NCBI GenBank assembly: GCA_017646765.1 | Contig: JAGCMD010000030.1 | Span: 1-32,740, forward strand | DNA length: 32,740 nucleotides | Direction: 5' to 3' | DNA from: Elusimicrobiaceae bacterium | GTDB lineage: Bacteria; Elusimicrobiota; Elusimicrobia; Elusimicrobiales; Elusimicrobiaceae | Part shown: positions 23,493 to 31,549 of the stretch, one piece after another | Layout of the letters: the number at the start of each line of letters is the position of its first letter | Position numbering within the stretch: position 1 is the stretch's first letter | Notes under the pieces: generated by a model | The model's database searches: none | Told to the model about the DNA's origin: nothing | What the model saw: only the letters and a program-made list of their open reading frames with translations | Made by a program: the position numbers and the translations under genes

Positions 23493-24575
23493 CTAATCAA
23501 TCATGCCGCCGCCTAGCACAACGTCTTCATCGTACATAACAGCGCTTTGTCCGGCGGTAATAGAAAGTTGCGGCTCGTTAAAAACGGCTTTAATACTTCC
23601 GTCATCTTGCACAGTTACGCGGGCCTTGGCGGGCAGGTGTAAATTGCGGATTTTAATTTCACAATCAAATTCAACTGCGGGCGGCTCGCCGGCTACCCAG
23701 CTGGCTTGACGGGCCGTAAGCGTATCCTTATATAAAGCTTCTTTCGGGCCGATAACCACTTGGTTTTTGGGCGCGTTGATTTCCACTACATACATGGGAG
23801 TTGCAAACCCGCTAATACCTAAACCTTTTCGTTTGCCGATTGTATAACCCCAAATGCCGTTGTGGTGCGCCACGACTTTTCCGTCTTGCGTGACGATATC
23901 GCCCGGCTTGTTGGGGAAATTTAACAGATCGTTGTAGTCGCCGCAATAAAAGTCTTGGCTGTCTTCTTTGTCGGCCACTTCCAGGCCGGCGGCACGCGCT
24001 ACTTCGCGGATTTGCGGTTTTGTTTTTTCACCCAGCGGAAACAGCACGTGGGCGAGTTGTTTTTGCCCCAAACGGTGCAGGAAATAACTTTGGTCGCGCG
24101 ATAAATCAACCGCTTTTTTGAGTTCGTATTTACCGGTTTTTTCGTTATAACAAACGCGTGCGTAATGCCCGGTGGCAAATTTATCAAAAGCGATACCTTG
24201 CGCACGCGCGGCGCTTGGCAATACGCCGAATTTGATAAAACTGTTACACAGCACACACGGGTTGGGCGTGCGGCCGCACGAATATTCCAGGCGGAAATTA
24301 TCTAAAACTACTTTGCGGTACTGTTCGCGGCAATCTACGCAGACGTGTTCAATGCCCAGTTTTTCGGCAATCTTTTTGATGTCTGTTAAATCTTCTTTTT
24401 CCGGAGCCAAACACGCGTTTTTTTGGTATTCCCCTTTGGGGGTAGGAAGCGAAGGATCCCACACGAGCATGGTAGCTCCTACAACGTGGTATCCCTGTTC
24501 TTTAAGTAATACAGCCGTGGCGGCAGAATCTACGCCGCCGCTTAAGCCGACAAGCACAGTCTCTTTTTCCATCAT
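23493..24575 (-). CDS. mnmA: tRNA-specific 2-thiouridylase
   Basis: 360 residues. PP-loop GLSGGVDS (10-17), CGRTPNPCVLCN with the catalytic cysteine, ATGHYARV, SQDFYCGDYNDLL with the second cysteine, and TIGKRKGLGI in the C-terminal barrel. It thiolates U34 of tRNAs for Lys, Glu and Gln. Two consecutive ATGs follow a GAGG site; the second (24572) has the better spacing. It is monocistronic, divergent from the structured RNA. Confidence 0.96.
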   Translation of the reverse strand: MMEKETVLVGLSGGVDSAATAVLLKEQGYHVVGATMLVWDPSLPTPKGEYQKNACLAPEKEDLTDIKKIAEKLGIEHVCVDCREQYRKVVLDNFRLEYSCGRTPNPCVLCNSFIKFGVLPSAARAQGIAFDKFATGHYARVCYNEKTGKYELKKAVDLSRDQSYFLHRLGQKQLAHVLFPLGEKTKPQIREVARAAGLEVADKEDSQDFYCGDYNDLLNFPNKPGDIVTQDGKVVAHHNGIWGYTIGKRKGLGISGFATPMYVVEINAPKNQVVIGPKEALYKDTLTARQASWVAGEPPAVEFDCEIKIRNLHLPAKARVTVQDDGSIKAVFNEPQLSITAGQSAVMYDEDVVLGGGMID

Positions 24576-24691
24576 AACCTCGCTAAAACAAATTTGTACT
24601 TAAGGTTGAAAGCCAAAAGGACACTTATATTTTAGTATTTTTGGAAGTAGTTTCGCAGGGAAGATGACAGCACTTTTCCGGCAAGGCCAAA

Positions 24692-24697
24692 TATGAT
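24692..24697 (+). promoter_or_regulatory. Probable -10 of the structured RNA
   Basis: TATGAT, with a start expected near 24704. It is the last clear -10 before the folded region. The -35 is uncertain. The rest of 24576-24691 shows no gene. Confidence 0.45.
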
Positions 24698-24703
24698 AGC
24701 ATA

Positions 24704-24982
24704 AAAAGGTAGAAAAATTGGATGTGCGGGAGTTGCTTGGTAGTACCCTAAGCCAACACAATCGGCTTAGTAAAATTTAGGACTGTTTTTGGAGGGCATA
24801 AGCCCACTTTTTTGTGAAAGCAAAAAGGCTTCTGAACCAAAGATAGTCGCCCTATTGCCGATAGAAACGGACTAATTACCCGGACTTATCGGCAGGTAAT
24901 CCTGTATTTGATTTGAAATCATGCAGGTAGGCGGCTGTTTATTTGAGAGTTCAGAAGCCCTCAAATAGCAGCCGCCTTTTTT
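24704..24982 (+). ncRNA. Candidate structured RNA of unknown class (about 280 nt)
   Basis: No protein frame of interest occurs, yet the sequence folds throughout. In order: hairpin CTAAGCC/GGCTTAG (24748-24770); a 12-bp helix 24781-24792 with 24837-24848 (two G-U pairs) enclosing two hairpins, GGGC-ATAA-GCCC (24794-24805) and an 8-bp stem at 24807-24828; an H-type pseudoknot with stem TGCCGATA/TATCGGCA (24856-24863, 24887-24894) whose loop ATTACC (24875-24880) pairs with adjacent GGTAAT (24895-24900); hairpin CCTG/CAGG (24901-24927); and a long terminator. The free strand CTTCTGAA (24829-24836) is complementary to the terminator loop. It lacks signature sequences of RNase P RNA, tmRNA, SRP RNA or 6S RNA. 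It may act in trans or as a leader of the gene at 25014. Confidence 0.68.
24930..24982 (+). terminator. Two-part stem terminator of the structured RNA
   Basis: GGCGGCTG (24930-24937) pairs with CAGCCGCC (24969-24976), and TATTTGAG (24940-24947) with CTCAAATA (24960-24967), followed by six T. The 12-nt apical loop contains GTTCAGAAGCC (24949-24959), the exact complement of 24827-24837. Confidence 0.9.
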
Positions 24983-25013
24983 GTTGGGAAAATTAAATAA
25001 GGAGGAGAGAATT

Positions 25014-25727
25014 ATGGAACAAAATCAAATAACAGAACAGGAAATCGTGCGTGTATTAGAAGTTGTAAAGAAAATAGGATATATAAATTGGGCCGTTTGT
25101 AATAAAGAGTTATCTTCTCCTCATAAAGCTACAGTCATATTACGCGTACTTCAAAAGAGGGGCGTTATTCAAGAAGATGAAAATGGAGAATGGGCGGTAA
25201 ATACAAGTCATACAATCTTAGGAACTAGTTCTATGGGAGTGACAGCCGATGTAGATGAAATGAATTTAAATAAGGAAAAGATAAAAAGGGGAAATAACAA
25301 TCAACAGCCTGAATGGATAACAATATGTACTTGGATAGTTGGACTTGTTCTTTGTTGCGTATACGGAGTTGTATTTTTTAGTGATTTTTCAGATAAAAGT
25401 ATTAATGTTTTTCAACGTCTTATGTTCACATTGGGGTGTAGTGTAATAGGTGCTGGAGCGGTAAATTTGATACTTTCAATATTTTATTATTCTGTCGTAG
25501 GAATTGCAAAAAGCACCGCAGCATTAACTAATAAGGGCTCACAAATATTGAGTAATATGTCAATAGCGATTACAAAACGAATCGCAAAGGCTGTGGTAAA
25601 TGTGAAAAAGGATATTATGTTAGAAGAAGAAAAAAACTTACGTAAACGCGTTAATGATTTGGAGTTACAACTGTTAAAACAGCGTATACAAGCGTTGGAG
25701 AATACCCTCACACAACAAAAGAAATAA
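25014..25727 (+). CDS. Membrane protein with winged-helix-like N terminus and coiled-coil C terminus (unknown function)
   Basis: 237 residues from the ATG at 25014, chosen because AAGGAGGAGAG lies just upstream. Residues 5-62 look like a winged helix (helices around VLEVVKKI and KATVILRVLQKRG, wing near EDENGEW), loosely like the FtsK gamma domain. Two membrane helices follow (about 101-122 and 137-163), then a long amphipathic helix and a charged coiled coil (about 200-236). Composition is more AT-rich than the neighbours, hinting at acquisition. Only 31 nt separate the RNA terminator from the start codon, so expression probably requires read-through of that terminator. I do not recognise a family. 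Confidence 0.75.
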   Translation: MEQNQITEQEIVRVLEVVKKIGYINWAVCNKELSSPHKATVILRVLQKRGVIQEDENGEWAVNTSHTILGTSSMGVTADVDEMNLNKEKIKRGNNNQQPEWITICTWIVGLVLCCVYGVVFFSDFSDKSINVFQRLMFTLGCSVIGAGAVNLILSIFYYSVVGIAKSTAALTNKGSQILSNMSIAITKRIAKAVVNVKKDIMLEEEKNLRKRVNDLELQLLKQRIQALENTLTQQKK

Positions 25728-25843
25728 AAAATTTAAACTGCGAATTACGGCCTAGTATCTAAACATACAAATGTTAAGTCTTAATTATTATTAAAGAGAT
25801 TGGTGGCAAATTTAAATAACTTAAAATATAAGGAGAAAAAGGA

Positions 25844-25969
25844 ATGTTTATACTGATATTTTGTTTGTTGTTAGGGTGGTTTATTTTTACAGCCCATAAA
25901 GCGTACGGCAATGTAAAATTATTAGCGTCATATCAAAAACAAGCACGGATGATGACGAGTATTTTATAA
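25844..25969 (+). CDS. 41-residue membrane peptide
   Basis: An AAGGAG site and a short hydrophobic protein: one membrane helix (about 2-17), then a basic tail with KLLASYQKQAR. The stop lies 4 nt before the next start codon, implying an operon with the lipoprotein. The function is unknown. The 116 nt before it show no other gene. Confidence 0.6.
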   Translation: MFILIFCLLLGWFIFTAHKAYGNVKLLASYQKQARMMTSIL

Positions 25970-25973
25970 AATC

Positions 25974-26576
25974 ATGAAAAAGTTTATTATTGTAGGTTAT
26001 ATTGCTTTGGTAGGGTTGGGTTGTAAAACAGTGCCCTTGCAATCCAATTATTCAAATCTCCCCAGAAATGTATTGGAAGAAAAGACTCGTGCGGGAGATT
26101 TGCAAGCCGCCTTTTGGTTGGGGGATATGTATCTTTTAGGCAAAGGCGGCCCACAAGACACCCAAAAGGCATGGGCGGAGTGGAAAACGGCAAGACTGGC
26201 TTTTGAAAAAGAACCGGCCCTTATTTCGCAAACCTGGTTCAAAAAAGCATATCAAAATAATCATCCGCTGGCCATTGTATTAGAACTAATTGCTTTCGGC
26301 ACAAACCCTGCAAAAATCAAAGAACCCAATGAACACTTCCTACAATCGCTTGGGAAAATCATAGATAAATTTTTATTATCGCAAGAGCAATATCCCCAAT
26401 ACAACGAGTTTTTGACACAGGAGCAAGAACTGTCAACTTTTTGGGGAGAAATAGCTTATACCATAGGGCAAAGATATTATGCCACAGAACAAATGCAAAA
26501 CGCGTATCTGTGGGCAGACCGAGCTTGTAAATTAAAGAATAAAGATGGTTGTATTTTAGCTATGAAAACTTTTTAG
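25974..26576 (+). CDS. Lipoprotein with a Sel1-like repeat
   Basis: 200 residues. The signal peptide ends in the lipobox LGLGC with Cys17 as lipidation site. Residues about 41-71 (LQAAFWLGDMYLLGKGGPQDTQKAWAEW split over two helices) match one Sel1-type helix pair, and the C-terminal AYLWADRACKL resembles a second. Such repeats mediate protein contacts in the envelope. It is followed with no real gap by a secreted nuclease gene. Confidence 0.72.
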   Translation: MKKFIIVGYIALVGLGCKTVPLQSNYSNLPRNVLEEKTRAGDLQAAFWLGDMYLLGKGGPQDTQKAWAEWKTARLAFEKEPALISQTWFKKAYQNNHPLAIVLELIAFGTNPAKIKEPNEHFLQSLGKIIDKFLLSQEQYPQYNEFLTQEQELSTFWGEIAYTIGQRYYATEQMQNAYLWADRACKLKNKDGCILAMKTF

Positions 26577-26577
26577 G

Positions 26578-27018
26578 ATGAAGAAAATATTTTGTATTTT
26601 GGGCATAGGGTTTATTTCGCCAATAGTATTTGCACAGACGGAAATTTTAAGCCAAAACTTTAACAAAGTGTCACTGGCGTCTGTATACGACGGCGACACA
26701 TTCCGCGTGCATTTGTCGTGTAAGTACGGCGTATTTTGCAAAACGATTCCTATCCGTGTGCGTGGCGTGGATTGCCCGGAAATCAAAGGCGGTTCGGCAG
26801 AAACTAAAGCCCTAGCCAAACAAGCCAAAGCATTTACAAAAAACTTCCTCAAAAGCGGTAAGATTTTGTTGCGTAATTGCGGGCGTGATAAATACTTCCG
26901 GCTACTCTGTGATGTAAAGGTAAATGGACAAAGTCTAGGCGAAGAACTTATCAAAGCCGGACACGCTATCCCCTATGATGGCGGCACGAAAACACCGTTT
27001 CCACCTAAATTCCGCTAA
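26578..27018 (+). CDS. Secreted staphylococcal-nuclease-like (thermonuclease) protein
   Basis: 146 residues with a signal peptide (cleavage near VFA-QT, residue 19). Catalytic and calcium residues of the SNase fold are visible: D38 and D40 in YDGDTF, R60 and E68 in PIRVRGVDCPE, and R108 in DKYFR. It should cut DNA or RNA outside the cytoplasm. Extra cysteines (48, 54, 66, 101, 111) may form disulfides. It starts one base after the lipoprotein stop, so coupling is likely, and it overlaps the convergent HD-GYP gene by 4 bases. Confidence 0.87.
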   Translation: MKKIFCILGIGFISPIVFAQTEILSQNFNKVSLASVYDGDTFRVHLSCKYGVFCKTIPIRVRGVDCPEIKGGSAETKALAKQAKAFTKNFLKSGKILLRNCGRDKYFRLLCDVKVNGQSLGEELIKAGHAIPYDGGTKTPFPPKFR

Positions 27019-28205
27019 AATAATTTTATTTCGTTGGGTAGGTTAGCCGGTTTTTTGGGCTGTTTGTTGACGGAGATATGCGCGTATAAGCGTTTAACGG
27101 ACGGATAGATTTTCCTAAACGCTTCCACGATGCGCGGGTCAAACGATTTGCCGGCCTCATCTAAAATATACGACAAAGCTTCTTCGGTCCGCCACGCTTT
27201 TTTATACACGCGGAACACGCACAACGCATCAAACACGTCGGCTACCGTAACAATGCGCGCTTCTAACGGGATTTCTTCCCCGTGCAACCCTTTAGGATAG
27301 CCCGAGCCGTCCCATTTTTCGTGGTGATACAAGCTCATCTTATGCGCCATTTGTAATACTTTAGAGTGCGCCCCTTCCAAAATGCGTCCGCCGTAAACGG
27401 TGTGCGATTTCATGGTTTCAAATTCTTCCGGTGTTAATTTGCCGGGTTTAAGTAAAATACTGTCCGCCAACGCTACTTTGCCGATATCGTGCAAGGGGCT
27501 GGCGTTTTTGATAAGTTCCGCTTCGCTCTTGCTCATCCCGAGCGCAAGCGCGAGTAAATACGAAATGATGCTGATATTTTTTAAGTGCTGGCGGGTATCT
27601 TGCTGGTCGCGGTATTCGGCGGTGACGGCCAGGCGGTAAATGGTTTCCAGCTGGGCCACGCGCACTTCCTGGTAGAGTTTGGCAATTTCAATAGAGCCCG
27701 AGGCTAGCGTAGCCAATAAACGCAAAAGCCCTTCGTCCGTTTTATCAAACGGGGTGCCGTCTGATTTATTAGACACTTGGAAAACGCCCAATACTTCGCC
27801 GGTATTATTTTTAAGCGGCACGGCAATCGTGGCGTGTGTGCGGAAGGCGGTAACAATATCCACGTCAATAGAAAATCGGGGATCTTCGTAAGCGTTGGGT
27901 AAATTGATGGTTTGTCCGGTACGCGCGGCGAGCGAAATAAAGCCGTCGCTGCTCATCGGGATGCGGATTTCGGTATGTTCCAACCCTTTGCCTTGGGCGA
28001 TTTTAGACCATAATTCTTGGGTGTCTTCGTCTTTCAAATAAATCGCGCAACGACCCACGTCCAGCATTTGCGTAATTTGCTGGGCGATGATATCCAGTAG
28101 CTTATCTAGGTGAAGTTCGGAAGAAATACGCGTGCCGAACTCTACCAGCAGACGGAGTTTTTCTTCTGCCGTCAACCTCTCGTGAGCGTGCATAGGGCCT
28201 TGCAT
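27015..28205 (-). CDS. GAF domain plus HD-GYP phosphodiesterase-like protein
   Basis: 396 residues. A GAF domain (about 30-175) with the VPL/GVFQVSNK core is followed by an HD-GYP domain: LHDIGKV (HD at 239-240), SHTVYGGRI, HHEKWDGSGYP (294-304) and ADVFDAL. These are the ligands and signature of cyclic-di-GMP phosphodiesterases. After ADVFDAL the usual T/S-x-x-RPY is replaced by CVFRVY, so activity should not be taken for granted. No receiver or membrane segment is present, so a cytoplasmic small-molecule sensor is inferred. It starts 4 nt after the GlcF-like stop, in one operon. Confidence 0.9.
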   Translation of the reverse strand: MQGPMHAHERLTAEEKLRLLVEFGTRISSELHLDKLLDIIAQQITQMLDVGRCAIYLKDEDTQELWSKIAQGKGLEHTEIRIPMSSDGFISLAARTGQTINLPNAYEDPRFSIDVDIVTAFRTHATIAVPLKNNTGEVLGVFQVSNKSDGTPFDKTDEGLLRLLATLASGSIEIAKLYQEVRVAQLETIYRLAVTAEYRDQQDTRQHLKNISIISYLLALALGMSKSEAELIKNASPLHDIGKVALADSILLKPGKLTPEEFETMKSHTVYGGRILEGAHSKVLQMAHKMSLYHHEKWDGSGYPKGLHGEEIPLEARIVTVADVFDALCVFRVYKKAWRTEEALSYILDEAGKSFDPRIVEAFRKIYPSVKRLYAHISVNKQPKKPANLPNEIKLF

Positions 28206-28209
28206 GACA

Positions 28210-29520
28210 TTACCTGTTCACGTGTACGAAATGCGTCGCTTGTGCCGCGGGATAGAATTTTTTTAGCACGTACGCTAATTCTAAAGCGGCCAGCCCGGAT
28301 AGTGTTACCACCTGTTGGGTTTGCAACCGGGCGATTTTTTCTACTGTTTTCAAACTCATACGTGTTGCATTTTTCGGTGCAACAAACGTGTAACCGAACG
28401 CGGGCGTGTCCGCGTCCGTATAAAAACACTTTACAAAATTTTTTCCAAAAAGAGTAGTAAGAATTTTTTCCGCTTTTTCAAAGGCCGGGCCTTGCCGCTC
28501 AAAAAGCGCACTGCGCTCCAGTTGCACGCTGCCGGGGGTTGAGGGTATTTTATCGTCGGAGTCAGTGGGAAAAATATCCGTTACAAAAAGTAAATTTTGG
28601 GCCAGGTTTTGGGCGCGTTCTTGCCACAATTTCCGGCCGGAAAAAAGTTGTGGTGCGCGTTTTAAAAACAGGTAAACATCCACGCTGTCTGTCAGCAGGG
28701 GGCGTTTTCCGTTGCCTGTTTTTGCGTGGCGCGCAAGCAGTTTTCGCAACATCTTGCGGCTTTGGCGCAGGTCCCCATACACGTATGAAAAAAGCCCGGT
28801 GGCGGTATTTTGCCAAGTTTCGGTACGGTATTTTTTTTGAGCCAAACGCAAGGTGGCTAACGCGATATTTGGCAAAATAAATTCGGCTTCTAAGGAAGGC
28901 AGATAAATTAACTCCGGGTTTTCTTGGTTGGCTTGCACATTGGCTTTGGCTAAAACTTTAGCCAAGGGAATAATTCGTGCGGGCAAAACATCGTCCAGGT
29001 GGTTTATCCACGTCAGCCCGGGCAAGTGTGTAATTTGAAACAGCCACGCAATTTTAACCACCCATAGCCGGCGTAAGATAAGTGCGGTTCGGGTAAGCGT
29101 GCTAAACAAGCGCGGCTTATGGTCGCGCAGTTGCAGAAAACTTTGCAACAGACGCGGCAGGACACGCAAGCCAAGCGCACGGCGCATTTCCAACACATGC
29201 TCGGCGGTAGGCACCTGCGCGGCACATGCCTCATTACAACGGCCGCACAATGTGCAAGAAATAAGTGCTTCACGCAAGACACGATTTTCTTTGTTTAATT
29301 TAATTTTTCCTTCCAGACACAGCCGCAAAATTTGATTGCGTCCGCGCGGGGAAAAATTTTCTTGATGATATAGTTGATATGTCGGACAAACAGCCGCGCA
29401 GATGCCGCAACGGTTGCAAGCGGATACGGAATTATAAAGCGTTTTGTTGCCTAGCGAGGTTTGTAATTCTTCCACATGCCGCCGGGGGAAAAGCGGCTCT
29501 AAACACGGATCATTGAACAT
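28210..29520 (-). CDS. GlcF-like iron-sulfur protein with degenerate CCG domains
   Basis: 436 residues. Two N-terminal 4Fe-4S motifs are intact: CNRCGICAAVCP (C35, C38, C41, C45) and CTLCGRCNEAC (C89, C92, C95, C99). The C-terminal two thirds keep the GlcF outline, but the cysteines of both CCG motifs are lost: LFSYVYGD stands where CCG...GD is expected, and FGYTF and LSGLAALEL replace the second set. It probably forms a complex with the FAD subunit encoded just upstream (11-bp overlap) and relays electrons. The missing CCG sites suggest an altered or absent second electron acceptor site. Confidence 0.82.
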   Translation of the reverse strand: MFNDPCLEPLFPRRHVEELQTSLGNKTLYNSVSACNRCGICAAVCPTYQLYHQENFSPRGRNQILRLCLEGKIKLNKENRVLREALISCTLCGRCNEACAAQVPTAEHVLEMRRALGLRVLPRLLQSFLQLRDHKPRLFSTLTRTALILRRLWVVKIAWLFQITHLPGLTWINHLDDVLPARIIPLAKVLAKANVQANQENPELIYLPSLEAEFILPNIALATLRLAQKKYRTETWQNTATGLFSYVYGDLRQSRKMLRKLLARHAKTGNGKRPLLTDSVDVYLFLKRAPQLFSGRKLWQERAQNLAQNLLFVTDIFPTDSDDKIPSTPGSVQLERSALFERQGPAFEKAEKILTTLFGKNFVKCFYTDADTPAFGYTFVAPKNATRMSLKTVEKIARLQTQQVVTLSGLAALELAYVLKKFYPAAQATHFVHVNR

Positions 29521-31504
29521 GGGCTGTTTCCTCCGGTATTTTCAACAGATTTTTAGGGTCTAATTCTTTTTTCATCCGCTTGTATAGTTCATTTTGCCGG
29601 AGCGGTACAAAAGGGTTGGCTGTTAGGGGGGCAGGTTTTACCGCATAAATTTTAAATGTAAGTTCGGTTACTACCCCCCATGCGCCTTGGGCTCCGGCAA
29701 ACAGACGCAGCAAATTATATCCGGCGGCATTTTTGGTTAATTTCCCGCCGTAACGTACGCAAGAACCGTTGGGCAACAGTGCCTGCAAGCCGGTTGTATG
29801 GGCGTAAAACGCCGGGTAACAGCCGGAGGAGAAGGCCCCTCCTAAGGTGCCTTTTTCTTCGGGAAGCACGCTGTAAACGCCGTGTTTTTTTAACGTACGT
29901 GCCAGTTGCTTTAAAGTAACGCCGGCTTGCGCGGTGACGGTGTAATTAGTTAAATCAATATCCACAATTTCGTTTAATTCTTTAACGGAAAGAAAGGTTT
30001 CTTGGGTTTGCAAAACGGCATTTGTGCCGGTGATAAAAAACGGTTTTTCTGACGCAAGTTGCTGTTTAAATTGTTGCTGAAAGTTCTGTAATTTGCCGGG
30101 CTCGTTCTTAGCCGTGCCGGCTGTTTTTTCCGCATAATCAACGGGGATAATTTTGCAAGGATTGGCCAAATCTTCCGGGTCAAAAGCGTGCTTGATGTGG
30201 CTAAACAAATCAAGCGTATCCTGATTATATTGGCAGGCCAGCATGCTGCGTTTCTCTACGCCGATGCCGTGTTCGCCCGACACGGTGCCGCCCGCGTCTA
30301 TACACGCTTGTAGAATAAGTTTGGCTACCTTTCCGGCCCGTTGTGTTTCAATAGAGTTACGTTCGTCAAAAATCAGTTGCGGGTGGAAGTTCCCGTCCCC
30401 GGCGTGAAAGAGTAAGCTGGCGGTCATATTATGTTGCGCTAAAATTTGGCGAACTTTTCTAAGCGTACCCGGCAGTTCGCTGCGCGGAACGGTACCGTCG
30501 CACACCAACACATTGGGGGCCAACCGTGCCATGGCGTTGTAAGCATTTTGACGGGAGTGCCACCATAAAGCCGCTTGATTGTTTTGTGCGGCTTGTATTT
30601 TCAGCGCGTGATTTTGCCGGCAAACTTCTTGTACGATTTTTTCTTCCTTTTCAAGAGACCTTTTCTCGCCGTCTAATTCCAGTAATAAAGCGGCGCCGGC
30701 GTTTGTCGGAAAACCGGCCGGGGCCATTTGTTCCACTGTCTGAGTAGTCAGTTGGTCCATAGCTTCCATACAGCGGGGAATAATGCCTCGGGCGGTCAAA
30801 TCAGTGACGGTTTGTACGCAGTCTTCCAACGTAGGGAAGGCGGACAAGAAGGTACGCACGTGTTTGGGAGTAGGCAAAATTTTTACTTTGAGTTGGGTGA
30901 CAATGCCCAAAGTGCCTTCGCTGCCGCACAAAAGCCCCACCCAGTCGGGGCCGGTTTCTTGGCGTGCAAGCGTTTGCGTTTTGCCGTCGGGCAAAACAAG
31001 TGTAATTTCCAGCACGTGGTCCAATGTGCCGCCGTATTTTAAACACCGGGCCCCGCTGGCATTTTGCGCTAAATTACCGCCCAGCGTACATGCTTTTTGG
31101 CTGGCGGGATCCGGTGCGTAGAAAAATCCAAGCGGCTTTAGTTCCCGGCCGAGTTGTGCCGTAACCACACCGGGTTCTACCAGCGCATAGCCTGCTTGCG
31201 TGTTAATTTGCAATATGTTGGTAAGGGCCGCCAAATTTAAAACAGCGCCGCCTTTGGGAGTGCTGCAGCTGCCGGCGTGATTAGTGGCACCGGCGCGGGC
31301 TACAAACGGAATATGATGTCGGTGCAAAATTTTAACAACACGGGCGACTTGTTCGGCTTTTGTGAGGTGGATAACCACATCGGGCCGCATACGCGACAAA
31401 GAACAATCATACGCATGTAGCAAGACGGAAACGTCGTCCGTACATACGTTTTGCTGGCCGACCGCGCGTTTTAGTGCGCGCAAAGTGGAGGCGGGTATGT
31501 GCAT
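29510..31504 (-). CDS. FAD-linked 2-hydroxyacid oxidase, fused GlcD-GlcE
   Basis: 664 residues. Residues about 1-455 are a complete GlcD-type protein: FAD-binding VARAGATNHAGS and PDPASQKACTLGGNLAQNASG, then HAGDGNFHP and SGEHGIGVEK. Residues about 490-650 form a second FAD-binding domain like GlcE (YTVTAQAGVTLKQLA, GTLGGAFSSG, RYGGKLTKNAAGYNL). In most bacteria these are separate subunits of glycolate oxidase. The substrate could be glycolate, lactate or another 2-hydroxyacid. The complex would be completed by the GlcF-like protein. No Shine-Dalgarno is obvious. The promoter is shared with the divergent phosphatase. Confidence 0.88.
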   Translation of the reverse strand: MHIPASTLRALKRAVGQQNVCTDDVSVLLHAYDCSLSRMRPDVVIHLTKAEQVARVVKILHRHHIPFVARAGATNHAGSCSTPKGGAVLNLAALTNILQINTQAGYALVEPGVVTAQLGRELKPLGFFYAPDPASQKACTLGGNLAQNASGARCLKYGGTLDHVLEITLVLPDGKTQTLARQETGPDWVGLLCGSEGTLGIVTQLKVKILPTPKHVRTFLSAFPTLEDCVQTVTDLTARGIIPRCMEAMDQLTTQTVEQMAPAGFPTNAGAALLLELDGEKRSLEKEEKIVQEVCRQNHALKIQAAQNNQAALWWHSRQNAYNAMARLAPNVLVCDGTVPRSELPGTLRKVRQILAQHNMTASLLFHAGDGNFHPQLIFDERNSIETQRAGKVAKLILQACIDAGGTVSGEHGIGVEKRSMLACQYNQDTLDLFSHIKHAFDPEDLANPCKIIPVDYAEKTAGTAKNEPGKLQNFQQQFKQQLASEKPFFITGTNAVLQTQETFLSVKELNEIVDIDLTNYTVTAQAGVTLKQLARTLKKHGVYSVLPEEKGTLGGAFSSGCYPAFYAHTTGLQALLPNGSCVRYGGKLTKNAAGYNLLRLFAGAQGAWGVVTELTFKIYAVKPAPLTANPFVPLRQNELYKRMKKELDPKNLLKIPEETAHVQ

Positions 31505-31530
31505 AATAATCGCAGTTGTGCTAAGTTTTG

Positions 31531-31549
31531 TATACTATATTATAGTATA
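31531..31549. promoter_or_regulatory. 19-bp perfect palindrome forming a shared divergent promoter
   Basis: TATACTATA-T-TATAGTATA is a perfect 9-1-9 inverted repeat lying in the 44 bp between two divergent start codons. It contains TATAAT on the minus strand (31544-31539) and TATTAT on the plus strand (31538-31543). TTGTGC at 31516-31521 is a possible plus-strand -35 with a 16-bp spacer. Its last base is the A of the phosphatase ATG. It may be a symmetric promoter, an operator, or both. Confidence 0.6.

Noticed and set aside
24704-24982. RNase P RNA, tmRNA, 6S RNA or SRP RNA
   Set aside because: The conserved GAGGAAAGTCC of RNase P, the tRNA-like ends and tag frame of tmRNA, the GGAAGCAGC loop region of SRP RNA and the open central bubble of 6S RNA are all missing.
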